Source of the DNA: Psychrobacter okhotskensis
Lineage (GTDB): Bacteria > Pseudomonadota > Gammaproteobacteria > Pseudomonadales > Moraxellaceae
Assembly (NCBI RefSeq): GCF_013248965.1
Contig: NZ_JABRVQ010000006.1
Location: 62,001-126,000, forward strand
Direction of reading: 5' to 3'
Length of the DNA: 64,000 nucleotides
Below, in pieces: positions 46,446 to 56,449 of this stretch (within the stretch, counting starts at the first letter, position 1; each line of letters begins with the position of its first letter). The position numbers and the translations under genes were made by a program. The notes under the pieces were generated by a model. That model did no database searches and was not told the DNA's origin. It saw nothing but the letters and a program-made list of their open reading frames with translations.

Positions 46446-46787
46446 TAAGCCTGCTATACTGTAATATTTTGAAACATAATAGGAATGGGGTTGATATTTG
46501 ACTCCAATCTTTGGCATTATCAACGGGCTAAATGATGAATATCATTTAATTATATTATTCGCATAATTCACAGCTGTTGACTAGGCAGTGAAATGCCAAT
46601 AATGCTAGAATGACTATTTTGCAGGATTGCTTTTTTTCGCTGCTATCTAAGCGCCGATACTTATCTTTTGCCGATACTTATTTTTTTAGTGTGACTTTAC
46701 CCTCTTCTCATCATATCTCATGGTTTTTTGAGGGTTAGGCGTTAGTTTTTTTTATCACCATTTAATCTATTCCAATTTATTCCAACC
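46446..46787. other. Noncoding 340-bp region before maeB
   Basis: No gene, hairpin or known motif seen. Contains a duplicated TTTTGCCGATACTTATTTTT-like stretch (CGATACTTAT twice, about 46655-46682). Presumably carries the maeB promoter. Confidence 0.4.
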
Positions 46788-49142
46788 ATGGCAATTATTA
46801 TGAATGACGATATCACTTTGAATACGGATAACCCTACTACGGAAAAAGAGCAGTTTGAACAAGCTGCCCTCCATTATCATGAGTTCCCAAGGCCGGGTAA
46901 AATCTCAGTTACGCCTATCAAGCAATTGGCCAATCAACGTGATTTGGCACTCGCCTATTCACCAGGTGTTGCCATACCCTGTCTTGAAATTCAAAGAGAC
47001 CCAGCCTTAGCTGCCAAATATACCGCGCGTAGCAACTTGGTCGGCGTCATCACCAACGGTACTGCCGTACTGGGTCTAGGTAATATCGGGCCATTGGCGT
47101 CAAAACCAGTGATGGAAGGTAAAGGCGTTCTATTCAAGAAGTTCGCGGGTATCGATGTTTTTGATATTGAAATTGCCCAAAACGATCCAGATAAGTTCAT
47201 CGAAGCCGTTGCTTCTCTTGAGCCAACATTTGGTGGTATTAACTTAGAAGACATCAAAGCACCAGAATGCTTCAAAATCGAACGTGAATTGCGTAAACGC
47301 ATGAACATTCCTGTATTCCATGACGATCAACATGGTACTTCAATCATTGTTGCCGCTGCCATGCTCAATGCGTTGATTATCACTGACAAAAAAATTGAAG
47401 ATATCAAAGTCGTCTGTTCAGGTGCTGGCGCAGCAGCAATCTCTTGCTTAGATATTATTTGCGCACTTGGCGTCAATAAAGACAATATCATTGTCTCAGA
47501 TTCGCGCGGTATCATTAGCACCAGCCGTGAAAACCTTGACGAAACAAAGCAACGCTACGCTCGTGACACGACCGCCACTACTATCGATGAAGTGATGGAT
47601 GATGTCGATATGTTCCTAGGGCTATCCATGCCAGGAATTTTATCAGAAGATATGGTTCGTCGCATGGCAAAAGACCCTATTGTCTTTGCCCTTGCCAACC
47701 CGACACCAGAAATTATGCCAGAGTTGGCACATGCTGTGCGTCCAGACGTCATTATGGCAACTGGTCGCTCGGATTATCCAAACCAAGTCAACAATGCCTT
47801 ATGTTTCCCTTACATCTTCCGTGGAGCATTAGACGTCGGTGCCACAACTGTCAATGAAGAGATGAAAGTTGCCTGTGTACGTGCGATTGCTGCCATGGCG
47901 CACGTTGAAGCGACACCGACCACCAATGTTAGAAACATCGAATCGATGAAAAGTTTTGGTCGTGACTACTTAATCCCAGGTCCACTAGAGCCAAACTTAA
48001 TCATTGAAATCGCTTCTGCGGTTGCCAAAGCGGCGATGGATTCCGGTGTTGCCACGCTCCCTATCACAGATCTTGCGGCGTATCGTCAACGTCTGTCTGA
48101 GTTTGTCTATAACTCAGCCTTCGTCATGAAGCCTATTTTTGCTCGTGCCAAAGCCGCACCAAAACGCATTGTTTATTGTGAAGGCGAAGACAATAACATC
48201 TTACTTGCGGTTCAGGTCGTCGTCGACGAAGAGCTGGCGCAACCTATCTTGGTTGGTCGTCCTTCAGTTATCGAAGCCAATATCGAAAAACTGGGCTTGC
48301 GTCTAAAAGATGGCGTGAACATCACTATCGTCAATCAAGATGACGACCCACGCTATAAAGAGTACTGGCAGGGTTATTATGAGAAGAACAAGCGTAAAGG
48401 CGTTAGTATTGAACTTGCCCGCCGTGATGTTCGTCGCAAGACCACATTAATCGGCTCACTATTGGTCGAAAATGGCGATGCCGATGGTATGATATGTGGT
48501 ACGTTTAGCCATTATCAATTGCATTTAGACTACGTACAAAGCGTCATTGGCAAAAAAGAAGGCGTCAAAGATTTTTATGCGATGAATGCCGTACTTATGC
48601 AAGATCGCAATATTTTTATCGCTGACACCTATATCCATGAAGATCCAACGGCTGAACAACTGGCTGAAATGACCGTTCTGGGCGTTAATCAATTACGCCG
48701 CTTTGGGATCACGCCACGTGTTGCGCTCGTATCACATTCTAACTTTGGTACCTCAAACCGTGCCAGCGCGGTCAAAATGCGTAAAGTGTATCAATTACTA
48801 ACCGATATGAATGTTGATTTTGATTTTGAAGGCGAGATGCAAGGTGATGCTGCTTTGAACGAAGCGATTCGTCTAGAAGATATGCCATCAAGCCCATTAA
48901 AAGGTGCCGCAAACTTGCTTATCTTGCCAACGCTTGATTCAGCAAACATCGCCTTTAACCTGCTCAAAACAGCAACTGGTAGCGCCTCTATTGGTCCTAT
49001 TTTGCTCGGTGCGAATAAACCAGTCCATATCCTAACGCCATCAGTTACCGCTCGTCGTGTGGTCAACATGACTGCGCTTGCCGTGACGGAAGCTCAAGAT
49101 CTAGAGAATGAAGCTCAGGATTTAAAGGACGAAGCTCAATGA
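46788..49142 (+). CDS. maeB: NADP-dependent malic enzyme, multidomain MaeB type
   Basis: Decarboxylates malate to pyruvate with NADP+. 784 aa: the malic domain ([78 protein letters not shown]) and its NAD(P) fold ([16 protein letters not shown]), then from about residue 430 a phosphotransacetylase-like domain ([36 protein letters not shown]). That second domain usually serves allosteric control rather than catalysis. The C-terminus ends in a repeated EAQDL motif. A second ATG four codons in (46800) is also possible. Confidence 0.95.
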   Translation: MAIIMNDDITLNTDNPTTEKEQFEQAALHYHEFPRPGKISVTPIKQLANQRDLALAYSPGVAIPCLEIQRDPALAAKYTARSNLVGVITNGTAVLGLGNIGPLASKPVMEGKGVLFKKFAGIDVFDIEIAQNDPDKFIEAVASLEPTFGGINLEDIKAPECFKIERELRKRMNIPVFHDDQHGTSIIVAAAMLNALIITDKKIEDIKVVCSGAGAAAISCLDIICALGVNKDNIIVSDSRGIISTSRENLDETKQRYARDTTATTIDEVMDDVDMFLGLSMPGILSEDMVRRMAKDPIVFALANPTPEIMPELAHAVRPDVIMATGRSDYPNQVNNALCFPYIFRGALDVGATTVNEEMKVACVRAIAAMAHVEATPTTNVRNIESMKSFGRDYLIPGPLEPNLIIEIASAVAKAAMDSGVATLPITDLAAYRQRLSEFVYNSAFVMKPIFARAKAAPKRIVYCEGEDNNILLAVQVVVDEELAQPILVGRPSVIEANIEKLGLRLKDGVNITIVNQDDDPRYKEYWQGYYEKNKRKGVSIELARRDVRRKTTLIGSLLVENGDADGMICGTFSHYQLHLDYVQSVIGKKEGVKDFYAMNAVLMQDRNIFIADTYIHEDPTAEQLAEMTVLGVNQLRRFGITPRVALVSHSNFGTSNRASAVKMRKVYQLLTDMNVDFDFEGEMQGDAALNEAIRLEDMPSSPLKGAANLLILPTLDSANIAFNLLKTATGSASIGPILLGANKPVHILTPSVTARRVVNMTALAVTEAQDLENEAQDLKDEAQ

Positions 49143-49162
49143 TAGTATGAGTACACTATTGA

Positions 49163-49248
49163 GACCGTCGCTATAATTTATTTATCGCGACGGTCTGCTA
49201 TACTAAAACCAGTCAACGCTTTTAATAAAGCATTGACTGGTTTTTTTT
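49163..49248 (+). terminator. Two consecutive hairpins, terminator of maeB
   Basis: First GACCGTCGC, AT-rich loop, GCGACGGTC (49163-49197), without T run. Then AAAACCAGTCAA, loop, TTGACTGGTTTTTTTT (49205-49248), a typical Rho-independent terminator. Confidence 0.85.
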
Positions 49249-49308
49249 GCTCAGTACCACTTCTATTCATGCTATGAATGCCAATTGGGTCAATACCTAG
49301 GGAATATT

Positions 49309-50511
49309 ATGCAAGTTTATCTCGTCGGCGGCGCAGTACGTGATCGACTGTTAGGTCGTCCTATCAAAGACAAAGACTTCGTCGTCGTCGGTGCGACAGT
49401 AGCTGAGATGATAGCTGCTGGGTTTCAACAAGTCGGCGCAGATTTTCCTGTGTTTTTGCACCCTACCAGTCATGAAGAGTATGCGCTAGCTCGTACCGAA
49501 CGTAAGCAAGGTCAAGGCTATCAAGGCTTTAGTGTTCATGCCAGTCCTGATATCAGCTTAAAAGACGATCTACAACGTCGCGACTTGACCGTCAATGCCA
49601 TGGCAATCGAAGTTACTAGCCTCACTGACGCCACCCCTATCAGTGGCGAAGTGGTCGATTACTATGGTGGACTGGATGATATAAAAAGCAAAACCCTACG
49701 TCATGTCTCTAGTGCTTTTAGCGAAGACCCATTGCGTGTTCTGCGAGTCGCGCGCTTTTATGGACGCTATTATGACTTGGGCTTTATCATCGCTGGCGAA
49801 ACACTGGAATTGATGCGTCAGTTGGTCAGCTCGGGCGAACTAACACATTTAAGTAGCGAGCGCATTTGGCAAGAATCGAGCCGTGCAATGATGCAGGTCT
49901 CTCCTCAGGTATACTGGCAGCAACTGTTCGAAATCGATGCTTTAACAGAATACTTTGCGCCCTTACATCAGACGTGGAGCATTAACGGTGACATAAGAGA
50001 GACGGTACAGACCGCACTGTATTTCGCGGGTCAAATGCAATTGAACTTATCACAACGCTGGGCGTTATTACTGTCGAGCCTTAATCCGGCGTTATTCGGT
50101 TTAGTACCCAGTGAAACGATGTCTGCCACAAAAGCCATTACTGAAATAGGCAACACCGCCAAAATACCAAAAGCCCAAACTCAGTTTGCGACTTTATTCG
50201 TGCAACAAGGCGAAAAATTAAAGCGTATAAACGAGTTGAGCCCGAGCGAAAAAATAGACCTTATTCAAGCCTATAGTGCTCATAAAGAGCCTGATAAGCT
50301 CTCGCAACTGCTAGTAACCAGTCACGTGTTACAGCTCGCTTCTCAGCACCGTGAGATGATGTTAGCTCTAGGCAGCTTCCATGCTATTGGCGTCAAAGAT
50401 ATCGAATCAGACCTCAAAGGTCCAGCGATTGGTGCTGCATTGCGACAAGCCAGAATTGAACACTTACAAGCGCACGATATGTCATCAATACCTTCTGAAA
50501 AGATGGCTTAG
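49309..50511 (+). CDS. cca: CCA-adding tRNA nucleotidyltransferase
   Basis: Builds or repairs the 3' CCA of tRNAs. 400 aa from ATG 49309 (MQVYLVGGAVRDRLLG), preceded by AGGGAA; an in-frame ATG eight codons upstream lacks a site and adds residues not seen in the family. Class II signatures: LVGGAVRDRLLG, KDKDFVVVG, RRDLTVNAMAIE, DPLRVLRVARFYGRY and the ERIWQESSRAM helix. The C-terminal half is less conserved and I cannot see a clear HD phosphohydrolase motif. Followed after 33 bases by a pteridine-reductase-like gene, probably on one transcript. Confidence 0.93.
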   Translation: MQVYLVGGAVRDRLLGRPIKDKDFVVVGATVAEMIAAGFQQVGADFPVFLHPTSHEEYALARTERKQGQGYQGFSVHASPDISLKDDLQRRDLTVNAMAIEVTSLTDATPISGEVVDYYGGLDDIKSKTLRHVSSAFSEDPLRVLRVARFYGRYYDLGFIIAGETLELMRQLVSSGELTHLSSERIWQESSRAMMQVSPQVYWQQLFEIDALTEYFAPLHQTWSINGDIRETVQTALYFAGQMQLNLSQRWALLLSSLNPALFGLVPSETMSATKAITEIGNTAKIPKAQTQFATLFVQQGEKLKRINELSPSEKIDLIQAYSAHKEPDKLSQLLVTSHVLQLASQHREMMLALGSFHAIGVKDIESDLKGPAIGAALRQARIEHLQAHDMSSIPSEKMA

Positions 50512-50544
50512 AAATCACTCTTCAATGTCTATTAAAACCTAACT

Positions 50545-51351
50545 ATGAATCAAAAACTTAAGATATCTTTAACAGAAAATACTGTTGCACCAGTGATGCT
50601 GGTGACTGGCAGCGCCAAGCGTATTGGTGCCGCTATTATTCGTGCCGCACACTATCAGGGCTATCGGGTGATTATCCATTGTCATCATAGTAAGAATGCA
50701 GCAAATACCCTAGCCAATGAGCTAAATGAAAATCGAGCCGATAGTGCCGTGGTAATCGTCGCTGATTTGGCAATCGTTAATGACAGCTCGGCTCTTAGCC
50801 AGTTCATCCAAAATATCATAGGAAGTTTTGGTCAGCTCGATGTGCTGGTACATAATGCGTCACGGTTTTATCCGAGTCCGCTTGGTAGTATCGAAAACGC
50901 GCAATGGGACGAATTGTTTTTGACTAATGCAAAAGCGCCCTTACTATTAAGCCAAGCGTTATATCCCTATCTTAAAGCACGGCAAGGTTGCATCATTAGC
51001 CTACTCGATATCCATGCACACAATAAGCCATTCAGCACTTATACCATCTATAACATGGCGAAAGCCGCTCACCGAATGATGGTACAATCTCTCGCACTCG
51101 ATATGGCACCTGATGTACGTGTCAATGGCGTTGCCCCTGGAGTCAATATTTTGCCTGAGACTGATAGCGATCAAGCGCTTGATGATGAGCAACAACAAAG
51201 CATCGTTAGCTCCATTCCTATGCAAAGAATAGGAATGCCTGATGAAATTGCGCATAGTGTGCTATATTTGGCTAAAGCAAGTTATGTAACCGGCGAGATA
51301 GTTGCGGTAGATGGTGGGCGTAGTTTGACGCTGGCCGGTGGCAATTATTAA
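50545..51351 (+). CDS. Pteridine reductase-like SDR (FolM type)
   Basis: 268-aa short-chain dehydrogenase. NADPH motif VTGSAKRIGAAIIRAAH with the Arg typical of pteridine reductases, LDVLVHNASRFYPSPLG, the catalytic YTIYNMAKAAHRM (Tyr and Lys) with an Asp (LDIH) where most SDRs have Ser, as in PTR1/FolM, and RVNGVAPG. Likely reduces dihydromonapterin or dihydrofolate. Last gene before the tRNA and the island. Confidence 0.85.
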   Translation: MNQKLKISLTENTVAPVMLVTGSAKRIGAAIIRAAHYQGYRVIIHCHHSKNAANTLANELNENRADSAVVIVADLAIVNDSSALSQFIQNIIGSFGQLDVLVHNASRFYPSPLGSIENAQWDELFLTNAKAPLLLSQALYPYLKARQGCIISLLDIHAHNKPFSTYTIYNMAKAAHRMMVQSLALDMAPDVRVNGVAPGVNILPETDSDQALDDEQQQSIVSSIPMQRIGMPDEIAHSVLYLAKASYVTGEIVAVDGGRSLTLAGGNY

Positions 51352-51434
51352 CAAACCGTTAAATACTCTACTCGACTTGCTAACTTTTACTTGAAAAATA
51401 AAAAAAATCAGGTATCATTGTGCGTCTACCGTTA

Positions 51435-51511
51435 GGGCCCATAGCTCAGTTGGTTAGAGCAGAGGACTCATAATCCTTTGGTCGTAGGTTCAAGTCCTAC
51501 TGGGCCCACCA
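51435..51511 (+). tRNA. tRNA-Ile2 (anticodon CAU, lysidine-modified type)
   Basis: A full 77-base cloverleaf. The acceptor stem GGGCCCA pairs with TGGGCCC (51501-51507), followed by A and encoded CCA. The D arm is in AGCTCAGTTGGTTAGAGC, the anticodon loop is CTCATAA, and the T arm is TAGGTTCAAGTCCTA. CAT anticodon with an elongator body resembling ileX rather than tRNA-Met; assignment as Ile2 rests on that resemblance. It is the attachment site of the neighbouring island's integrase by position. Confidence 0.9.
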
Positions 51512-51522
51512 CATTTTGAATC

Positions 51523-51557
51523 AGGCTTGTTCGCAGCGATGCGGCAAGCCTTTTTTT
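51523..51557 (+). terminator. Terminator of the tRNA gene
   Basis: AGGCTTG, loop, CAAGCCTTTTTTT, 11 bases after the CCA end. Confidence 0.85.
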
Positions 51558-51585
51558 ATGGGGTTTCGGCAGATTTAAGAATACC

Positions 51586-51660
51586 TTGGTATATGGCGAA
51601 CCATATAGAATATTGGTATATTTGTTGGTATAGATTATACCAACGCGGAGATATACCAAC
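51586..51660 (+). promoter_or_regulatory. Cluster of TTGGTATA palindromic sites before the integrase
   Basis: TTGGTATA occurs at 51586, at 51613, and within a perfect 21-base palindrome GTTGGTATA-GAT-TATACCAAC (51624-51644). A further inverted half site TATACCAAC (51652-51660) directly abuts the integrase ATG. Five half sites within 75 bases suggest integrase arm-type binding or an operator giving autoregulation. There is no standard ribosome site beyond GCGGAGA. Confidence 0.7.
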
Positions 51661-52851
51661 ATGACATTAACTCATACGATTATCAATAAATTAACACCAA
51701 GTGAAAAATGCACCCCTAGCCGCCCTGACAAGCATAGCGATGGCGATGGCCTTCAACTGTGGGTAAGACATACGGGAAACAAAGTCTGGGTCAGTGCTTA
51801 CCGCTGGCAAGGTAAACAGCAATCACTCACTTTGGGCAAGTATCCACTAATCACATTACAACAAGCACGCCAGCGTAACCTAGAAATAAAACAGTTAATT
51901 AGTGAAGGTATTAACCCGAAGGATAAGAAAAAAGAGAAAGCTGCTGAACAAGACGGTTCAAGACTTTTTGATACTATTGCACAAGCTTGGTATGCGGATC
52001 GCAAGACCTTTTTAGCCTCAAGTACGTTTAGTCGTAATTATTCAGCCTATATGCGTGACGTTAAACCGATTATTGGTCATAAACTAATTGATGATATTAC
52101 CCCACCTGATATTTTGAAGATTGGTAAGAATGTCGAGGCTCGTGGCGCTAATGAAATGGCGCGACGTATAATGGCAGAGGTTGGACAGATATTTAAACAT
52201 GCTATTCGCATAGGTATAGCAACATCAAATCCTGCGGCAGATTTATCAGCGGCAATCAAACCGCATAAGACTAAAAATCACAGCCGTATTACGTCAAAAG
52301 AGTTACCAAAACTTTTACAAGATATCAATGACTACACTGGCCATATCCCAGTCAAACTAGGTCTATGGTTCTTATGCTATACCTTTGTACGAACTAATGA
52401 GATCAGATTTATGGAATGGTCAGAAATCGACTGGAAGGATAAAATTTGGCGTATACCTGCAGACAAAATGAAGATGGATAGACCTCACATTGTGCCTCTT
52501 GCACCGCAGGTCATAGATATATTACAACAAATTAAAGAGCTGAATTTTTCAGAGCAGTACGTATTCTACAACCCTTCAACTCGCAAACCTTACAGCCAAA
52601 ATGCTTTTATTAACGCGCTTTATCAGATGGGTTATAAATACAAAATGACGGGGCATGGTTTCCGAGGGCTGGCAAGCACCACCCTTCACGAACAGGGCTA
52701 TATGCATGAGGCTATAGAGCTACAACTCGCCCATGAGCAAGAGAACAAAATTAGTAAAGCATATAACGGTGCCCAACATTTAGATTATCGTCGAGATATG
52801 ATGAATGCGTGGGCAGATTTTATAGATAATAGTTTTCGAAAAGATTATTGA
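51661..52851 (+). CDS. P4-type tyrosine integrase of the tRNA-Ile2 island
   Basis: 396 aa site-specific recombinase. N-terminal DUF4102 arm-binding domain (KHSDGDGLQLWVRHTGNKVW, then LTLGKYPLITLQQARQ), core-binding helices about 102-200, and a catalytic domain with Arg244 (FVRTNEIRFMEW), His332-x-x-Arg335 (TGHGFRGLAST), His358 (QLAHEQ) and nucleophile Tyr368 (SKAYNG). All key residues are present, so it should be active. It starts 150 bases past the tRNA and points away from it, the standard arrangement for tRNA-inserted islands. Confidence 0.95.
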   Translation: MTLTHTIINKLTPSEKCTPSRPDKHSDGDGLQLWVRHTGNKVWVSAYRWQGKQQSLTLGKYPLITLQQARQRNLEIKQLISEGINPKDKKKEKAAEQDGSRLFDTIAQAWYADRKTFLASSTFSRNYSAYMRDVKPIIGHKLIDDITPPDILKIGKNVEARGANEMARRIMAEVGQIFKHAIRIGIATSNPAADLSAAIKPHKTKNHSRITSKELPKLLQDINDYTGHIPVKLGLWFLCYTFVRTNEIRFMEWSEIDWKDKIWRIPADKMKMDRPHIVPLAPQVIDILQQIKELNFSEQYVFYNPSTRKPYSQNAFINALYQMGYKYKMTGHGFRGLASTTLHEQGYMHEAIELQLAHEQENKISKAYNGAQHLDYRRDMMNAWADFIDNSFRKDY

Positions 52852-52897
52852 TTTTTATCAAAAAATTTATTTTATTTCAACTTATAGAGCAATTTTT

Positions 52898-53764
52898 ATG
52901 TTAAAAAGTAGTGATTTTTATAATTTTAAAGACTCTGTTGCACTTTTCAAAGATATGATAGATAAAAGCATAAGTGACACTGAAGTGTATAGAAGAATAG
53001 AATCTGGTCAATTGACCCCCTATCTTGACTACAAAGGTGCTGCCCACCTTACTAAAAATGGAACAGTTTTGAGAGGTATTGACTATGTCTTCAAACTCTT
53101 TGAAGAAGAGTTTTATGTTTCGGGTATATTTAAGTTATCTAACGAAAACATATTCCTTTCAGAATTTTGTCTTGAAGCTATCTTAGGAGTTGGAAATCCT
53201 GTAGCTCAAGAAATTAAGATCTATAGTATTAGTAATGAAAATCTAAAAAATAAGGATCTTTCATTAGGTTATTGTTTATATAATATAAATGACAAGATAA
53301 ATGAAAAACACCTAAAAACTGGTTTGAAGTGCGAAATAGTTTTTGATAAAGAAGAATTACTAGATATAGTCAGTGAATATAAAAACAAGCAAAGAAACGA
53401 TTATTTAGAAAATGAACTTGAAGAAGCTAGAGAGCATATTGAACGTTTAAAACGTGGTAGAAACCTATTAGAGGTAGAAGTCGATAGATTAAAGAGAGAT
53501 CTGCGAGCTACTCAACTTCAAGAACCTACTGAAAATCTAAATGATGTGAAGGACAGCGCCTATCGTCTTATATTCGCTCTTAAGGATATAATATTGGGAT
53601 TAGACCAAGAGTCCAAAGTTTTATCTACTGAGAAAAAGAACAAAATCAATTTTGTTAATCAAAGTGAAATAGTTGATCACATCACTGCTAAGGAGACTCC
53701 AAAGCTCAGCAAGAGCAATATTGAAAAGATCTTCACAGAAGCTAACAAACGTAGTTTAGACTAA
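52898..53764 (+). CDS. Unknown AT-rich island protein with coiled coil
   Basis: 288 aa, not recognised. Residues about 1-100 look globular (LKSSDFYNFKDSVALFKDM; GAAHLTKNGTVLRGIDYVF); residues about 165-210 are a Glu/Arg/Leu-rich coiled coil (EEAREHIERLKRGRNLLEVE); the end is Lys-rich (KLSKSNIEKIFTEANKRS). The N-terminal part contains VYRRIESGQLTPYLDYKG, which could be a DNA-binding or excisionase-like segment. Its base composition is clearly more AT-rich than the chromosome to the left, a sign of transfer. In similar islands a gene at this place often has an accessory or regulatory role, but nothing in the sequence proves it. Confidence 0.6.
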   Translation: MLKSSDFYNFKDSVALFKDMIDKSISDTEVYRRIESGQLTPYLDYKGAAHLTKNGTVLRGIDYVFKLFEEEFYVSGIFKLSNENIFLSEFCLEAILGVGNPVAQEIKIYSISNENLKNKDLSLGYCLYNINDKINEKHLKTGLKCEIVFDKEELLDIVSEYKNKQRNDYLENELEEAREHIERLKRGRNLLEVEVDRLKRDLRATQLQEPTENLNDVKDSAYRLIFALKDIILGLDQESKVLSTEKKNKINFVNQSEIVDHITAKETPKLSKSNIEKIFTEANKRSLD

Positions 53765-53767
53765 TTT

Positions 53768-53801
53768 TCGCAAGTTGCGATTTGCAAGTCGCAAGTTGCG
53801 A
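53768..53801 (+). promoter_or_regulatory. Two identical 13-bp palindromes, 21 bp apart, upstream of alpA-like gene
   Basis: TCGCAAGTTGCGA at 53768-53780 and again at 53789-53801. Each is palindromic around its central base. Centre spacing is 21 bases, two DNA turns, so two dimers could bind on one face. They begin just after the previous stop codon and about 90 bases before the alpA-like ATG. Likely an operator. Confidence 0.75.
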
Positions 53802-53836
53802 TGACTATGTATGATTCCTACCTTATATTCTAGCTA

Positions 53837-53859
53837 CACCGTAACTGTTCGTTGCGGTG
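53837..53859 (+). promoter_or_regulatory. Hairpin in the alpA-like leader
   Basis: CACCGTAAC, loop TGTTC, GTTGCGGTG: a 9-bp stem with one G-T pair, 31 bases before the ATG at 53891. No T run, so it is more likely an RNA control element or protein site than a terminator. Confidence 0.5.
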
Positions 53860-53890
53860 GATAATCATCGTAATATACGGAGACGCTAGA

Positions 53891-54157
53891 ATGAAAGATT
53901 CTACAAAGAATACCCAAACTGAAAAAAGTGTGGTTAGTAACCTTTTGCCGCTTCAGGGAATGTCTAGAGCAAAAGACATTCTGCCACTTTTACCATTTTC
54001 GAGAACGACTTTACATGAGTGGAGTAACGATGGTAGGTTTCCTGCAAGTGTTAAACTATCTCCAAAAATGGTGGCTTGGCGAAATGCGGACGTTCTAGAG
54101 TGGCTAGAAAAGCAAAGCCTAAATCCTTCTGATGTGCAGGAGGAAACTAATGATTAA
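53891..54157 (+). CDS. AlpA-family helix-turn-helix regulator
   Basis: 88 aa from ATG 53891, with GGAGACGC at about 9 bases upstream; an upstream in-frame ATG (53852) falls inside the hairpin and is rejected. The sequence is MerR/AlpA-like: RAKDILPLLPFSRTTLHEWSNDGRFPASVKLSPKMVAWRNADVLEWLEKQ, with the usual wing and final helix. Such small proteins activate excision (excisionase expression) in P4-like islands. It overlaps the next gene by 8 bases, so expression is coupled. Confidence 0.85.
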   Translation: MKDSTKNTQTEKSVVSNLLPLQGMSRAKDILPLLPFSRTTLHEWSNDGRFPASVKLSPKMVAWRNADVLEWLEKQSLNPSDVQEETND

Positions 54158-56420
54158 TTCAAACAAAGAAAAAGCCCATGCTCAAAGCATGGGCTTAGGT
54201 CAGTATTTAGCTGATTTTGAAGCAGCTACGTTGGCAGACGTAGCAGGCAACGAAATATTAGAAAACCTTATCAATAATCATGGAAACACTAATATCTACA
54301 AACTACATTGTGATATTACCATTTTTTCTGGACAACTAAAAGGAGAAATAAAGTTAGGTACCGCTAATTCCCTAGGATTAGTCATGCAAGATAGCAAAGC
54401 GCAAATAGTGAACCTTGCCAGCGTACCGGTTAATGGCAAAGGCAGACCTTTTATAGCCGACACCGCCAAACCCAGCGCCTTTATATTGGGCTCTATGGGT
54501 TTTAATGATGTGATTATAGCTATTGATAACCTGACCGATGCCATTAATTGCTATAACTCTTATATAGATGCAGGTGTACGAGCAAGTGTTATTACTAGCA
54601 TAGTACCTACTCTATTTAGGCAGACGGTAGCAGAGTTTGAAAAAGTAAGACAGTTAACCATTATTGTGACTGCCCTGCCAGCCGATAAAGCAAAGTTAAA
54701 ACAGCTTGAGGGGATGAATGTTAAAGCAGTTGTATGTGAACATACGCCCATATATGAAGCTATACAGTATGGGGCTAGCTATAATGACTTAATAGCTGAT
54801 GCAGAGGTTATCGACTTACAGACGCTAGGCAAACCAAAGCCAAAACTGATTAACCAAACCTTGCCACCAGTTAAGAATGTAACTGATGGAATGCTACCTG
54901 ATAGCTTACAGCGTTACGTGAATAACCATGCTGAGCGCCTAAGCACCCCACCTGAATATATCGCAATACCTCTGATAACTGCGTTAGCAAGCGTCATCGG
55001 TACAAAGGTTAGTATTTACCCAAAGATGTACGATGATTGGGAAATCGTACCAAATATATGGGGCGCTATTATTGGGAATCCATCGACTAAAAAAAGCCCA
55101 GCACTTGATGCTGGCATGAAGCCACTTAAAAACTTAACGTATAAAGCAAAAGCAGATTATGAGCAATCACAAAAAGACTTTGCAGCACAAAAGGAGATTA
55201 ATGAATTTAAGACCAAAGCCGTTAAAAGTGAATTACAAAAACTTGCTAGAGAGCAAGTTCAGCAAGCTGATGATGCTGAGCACAAAATCACTGATGACGA
55301 TCTCAAAGCAAAAGCGCAAACGATAGCCGAAACCCAGCAAGCTAATGAAAGCGAGCCCATTATGAAGCGCTACATAGCTAATGATGGTACTCATCAAAAG
55401 CTAGGCGAGATACTAACCCAAACCAATAATGGCTTGCTAGTGGAACGTGACGAACTGACAGCTTTACTTGCCTCGTTTAACGGTGAGCAAAATAATGATG
55501 CTCGCAACTTCTATCTTGAAGCCTTTAACGGTACTGGCAGCCATGTTATGGATAGAGTGATTAGAGGTTCGATATTTATTGAACATCATTGCTTGTCTGT
55601 TGTCGGTGGCATACAACCGAACAAGCTTGAACGCTACTTAGAAAAAACCATCAAGGGGTTAGATAATGATGGACTGATGCAACGTTTTCAGCTTGCCGTC
55701 TATCCTGACCATATCAAAGGGCTAAAAGAGCGTGATATAGCACCCAATGCTGAGATAAGGCAGATTGTGTATGACTTGTTTGAAACCATCGACAATATGA
55801 GTTTATGTGATTTCATCAAGTATGGCGCAAACCCAGTCGATGACTATCACAAGCGACCTTATTATCATTTCACCGATAACGCTTATAAAAAGTTTATGAA
55901 TTGGTACGATGAGCAAAAAGCTAAAGCTGATGAGTGTGAACATAGCGTGATAGCTGAGCATATAACTAAATATCCCAAAACTATAGCGTCATTAGCGCTT
56001 ATATTTCACTTAGTCGATTGCATCGAACATGGCGCGTCATTAGGTGCAGTCAGTATGATAGCGCTTGATGCAGCCCTCGCATGGCATGATATGTTAGAAA
56101 CTCACATGATGCGTATTTATAGCATAGTGACCGATAGCGCCAATATTAAAGCCTCTAATTTAGCTGATAGAATAATAAAAATGATTAAGAATGGAGGTAA
56201 CAAAACTGACAAAACCGACTGGGTAAACCATGGCTTCACTGCAAGAGACTTGCACCGCAAAAACTGGAAAGGCTTAACTGATAGCGAAGACGTACTGAAC
56301 GCGCTTGATATTTTAGTAGGGCATGACTGGCTAACATGGCAGTCAATTGAAAGTACAGGACAAGGCGGGCGACCAACGGAGCGTTACTATATCAACTCAA
56401 GATTAAGAGAGCTTTTATAG
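54150..56420 (+). CDS. DUF3987 family primase/helicase-like protein
   Basis: 756 aa from ATG 54150, with AGGAGG 5-10 bases upstream and overlapping the alpA-like stop. About residues 40-220 look like a degenerate Toprim region (KPSAFILGSMGFNDVIIAID); about 265-640 is the DUF3987 part with a Walker-like GNPSTKKSPALDAGM, then LVERDELTALLASFN and SVVGGIQPNKLERYL; the end (about 680-756) is a winged-helix-like domain with GGRPTERYYIN. YfjI-like proteins of this kind act in replication of phage satellites and islands. Positions are estimates. It is the largest plus-strand gene of the island. Confidence 0.8.
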   Translation: MINSNKEKAHAQSMGLGQYLADFEAATLADVAGNEILENLINNHGNTNIYKLHCDITIFSGQLKGEIKLGTANSLGLVMQDSKAQIVNLASVPVNGKGRPFIADTAKPSAFILGSMGFNDVIIAIDNLTDAINCYNSYIDAGVRASVITSIVPTLFRQTVAEFEKVRQLTIIVTALPADKAKLKQLEGMNVKAVVCEHTPIYEAIQYGASYNDLIADAEVIDLQTLGKPKPKLINQTLPPVKNVTDGMLPDSLQRYVNNHAERLSTPPEYIAIPLITALASVIGTKVSIYPKMYDDWEIVPNIWGAIIGNPSTKKSPALDAGMKPLKNLTYKAKADYEQSQKDFAAQKEINEFKTKAVKSELQKLAREQVQQADDAEHKITDDDLKAKAQTIAETQQANESEPIMKRYIANDGTHQKLGEILTQTNNGLLVERDELTALLASFNGEQNNDARNFYLEAFNGTGSHVMDRVIRGSIFIEHHCLSVVGGIQPNKLERYLEKTIKGLDNDGLMQRFQLAVYPDHIKGLKERDIAPNAEIRQIVYDLFETIDNMSLCDFIKYGANPVDDYHKRPYYHFTDNAYKKFMNWYDEQKAKADECEHSVIAEHITKYPKTIASLALIFHLVDCIEHGASLGAVSMIALDAALAWHDMLETHMMRIYSIVTDSANIKASNLADRIIKMIKNGGNKTDKTDWVNHGFTARDLHRKNWKGLTDSEDVLNALDILVGHDWLTWQSIESTGQGGRPTERYYINSRLRELL

Positions 56421-56449
56421 GTTCTGTCAGTTATGTCAGTGCAGCATCT

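Noticed and set aside
51468..51662. Minus-strand 64-aa frame ending in VGPVGLEPTTKGL
   Set aside because: This peptide ending is the familiar artefact of translating a tRNA gene and its flank on the opposite strand; no ribosome site.
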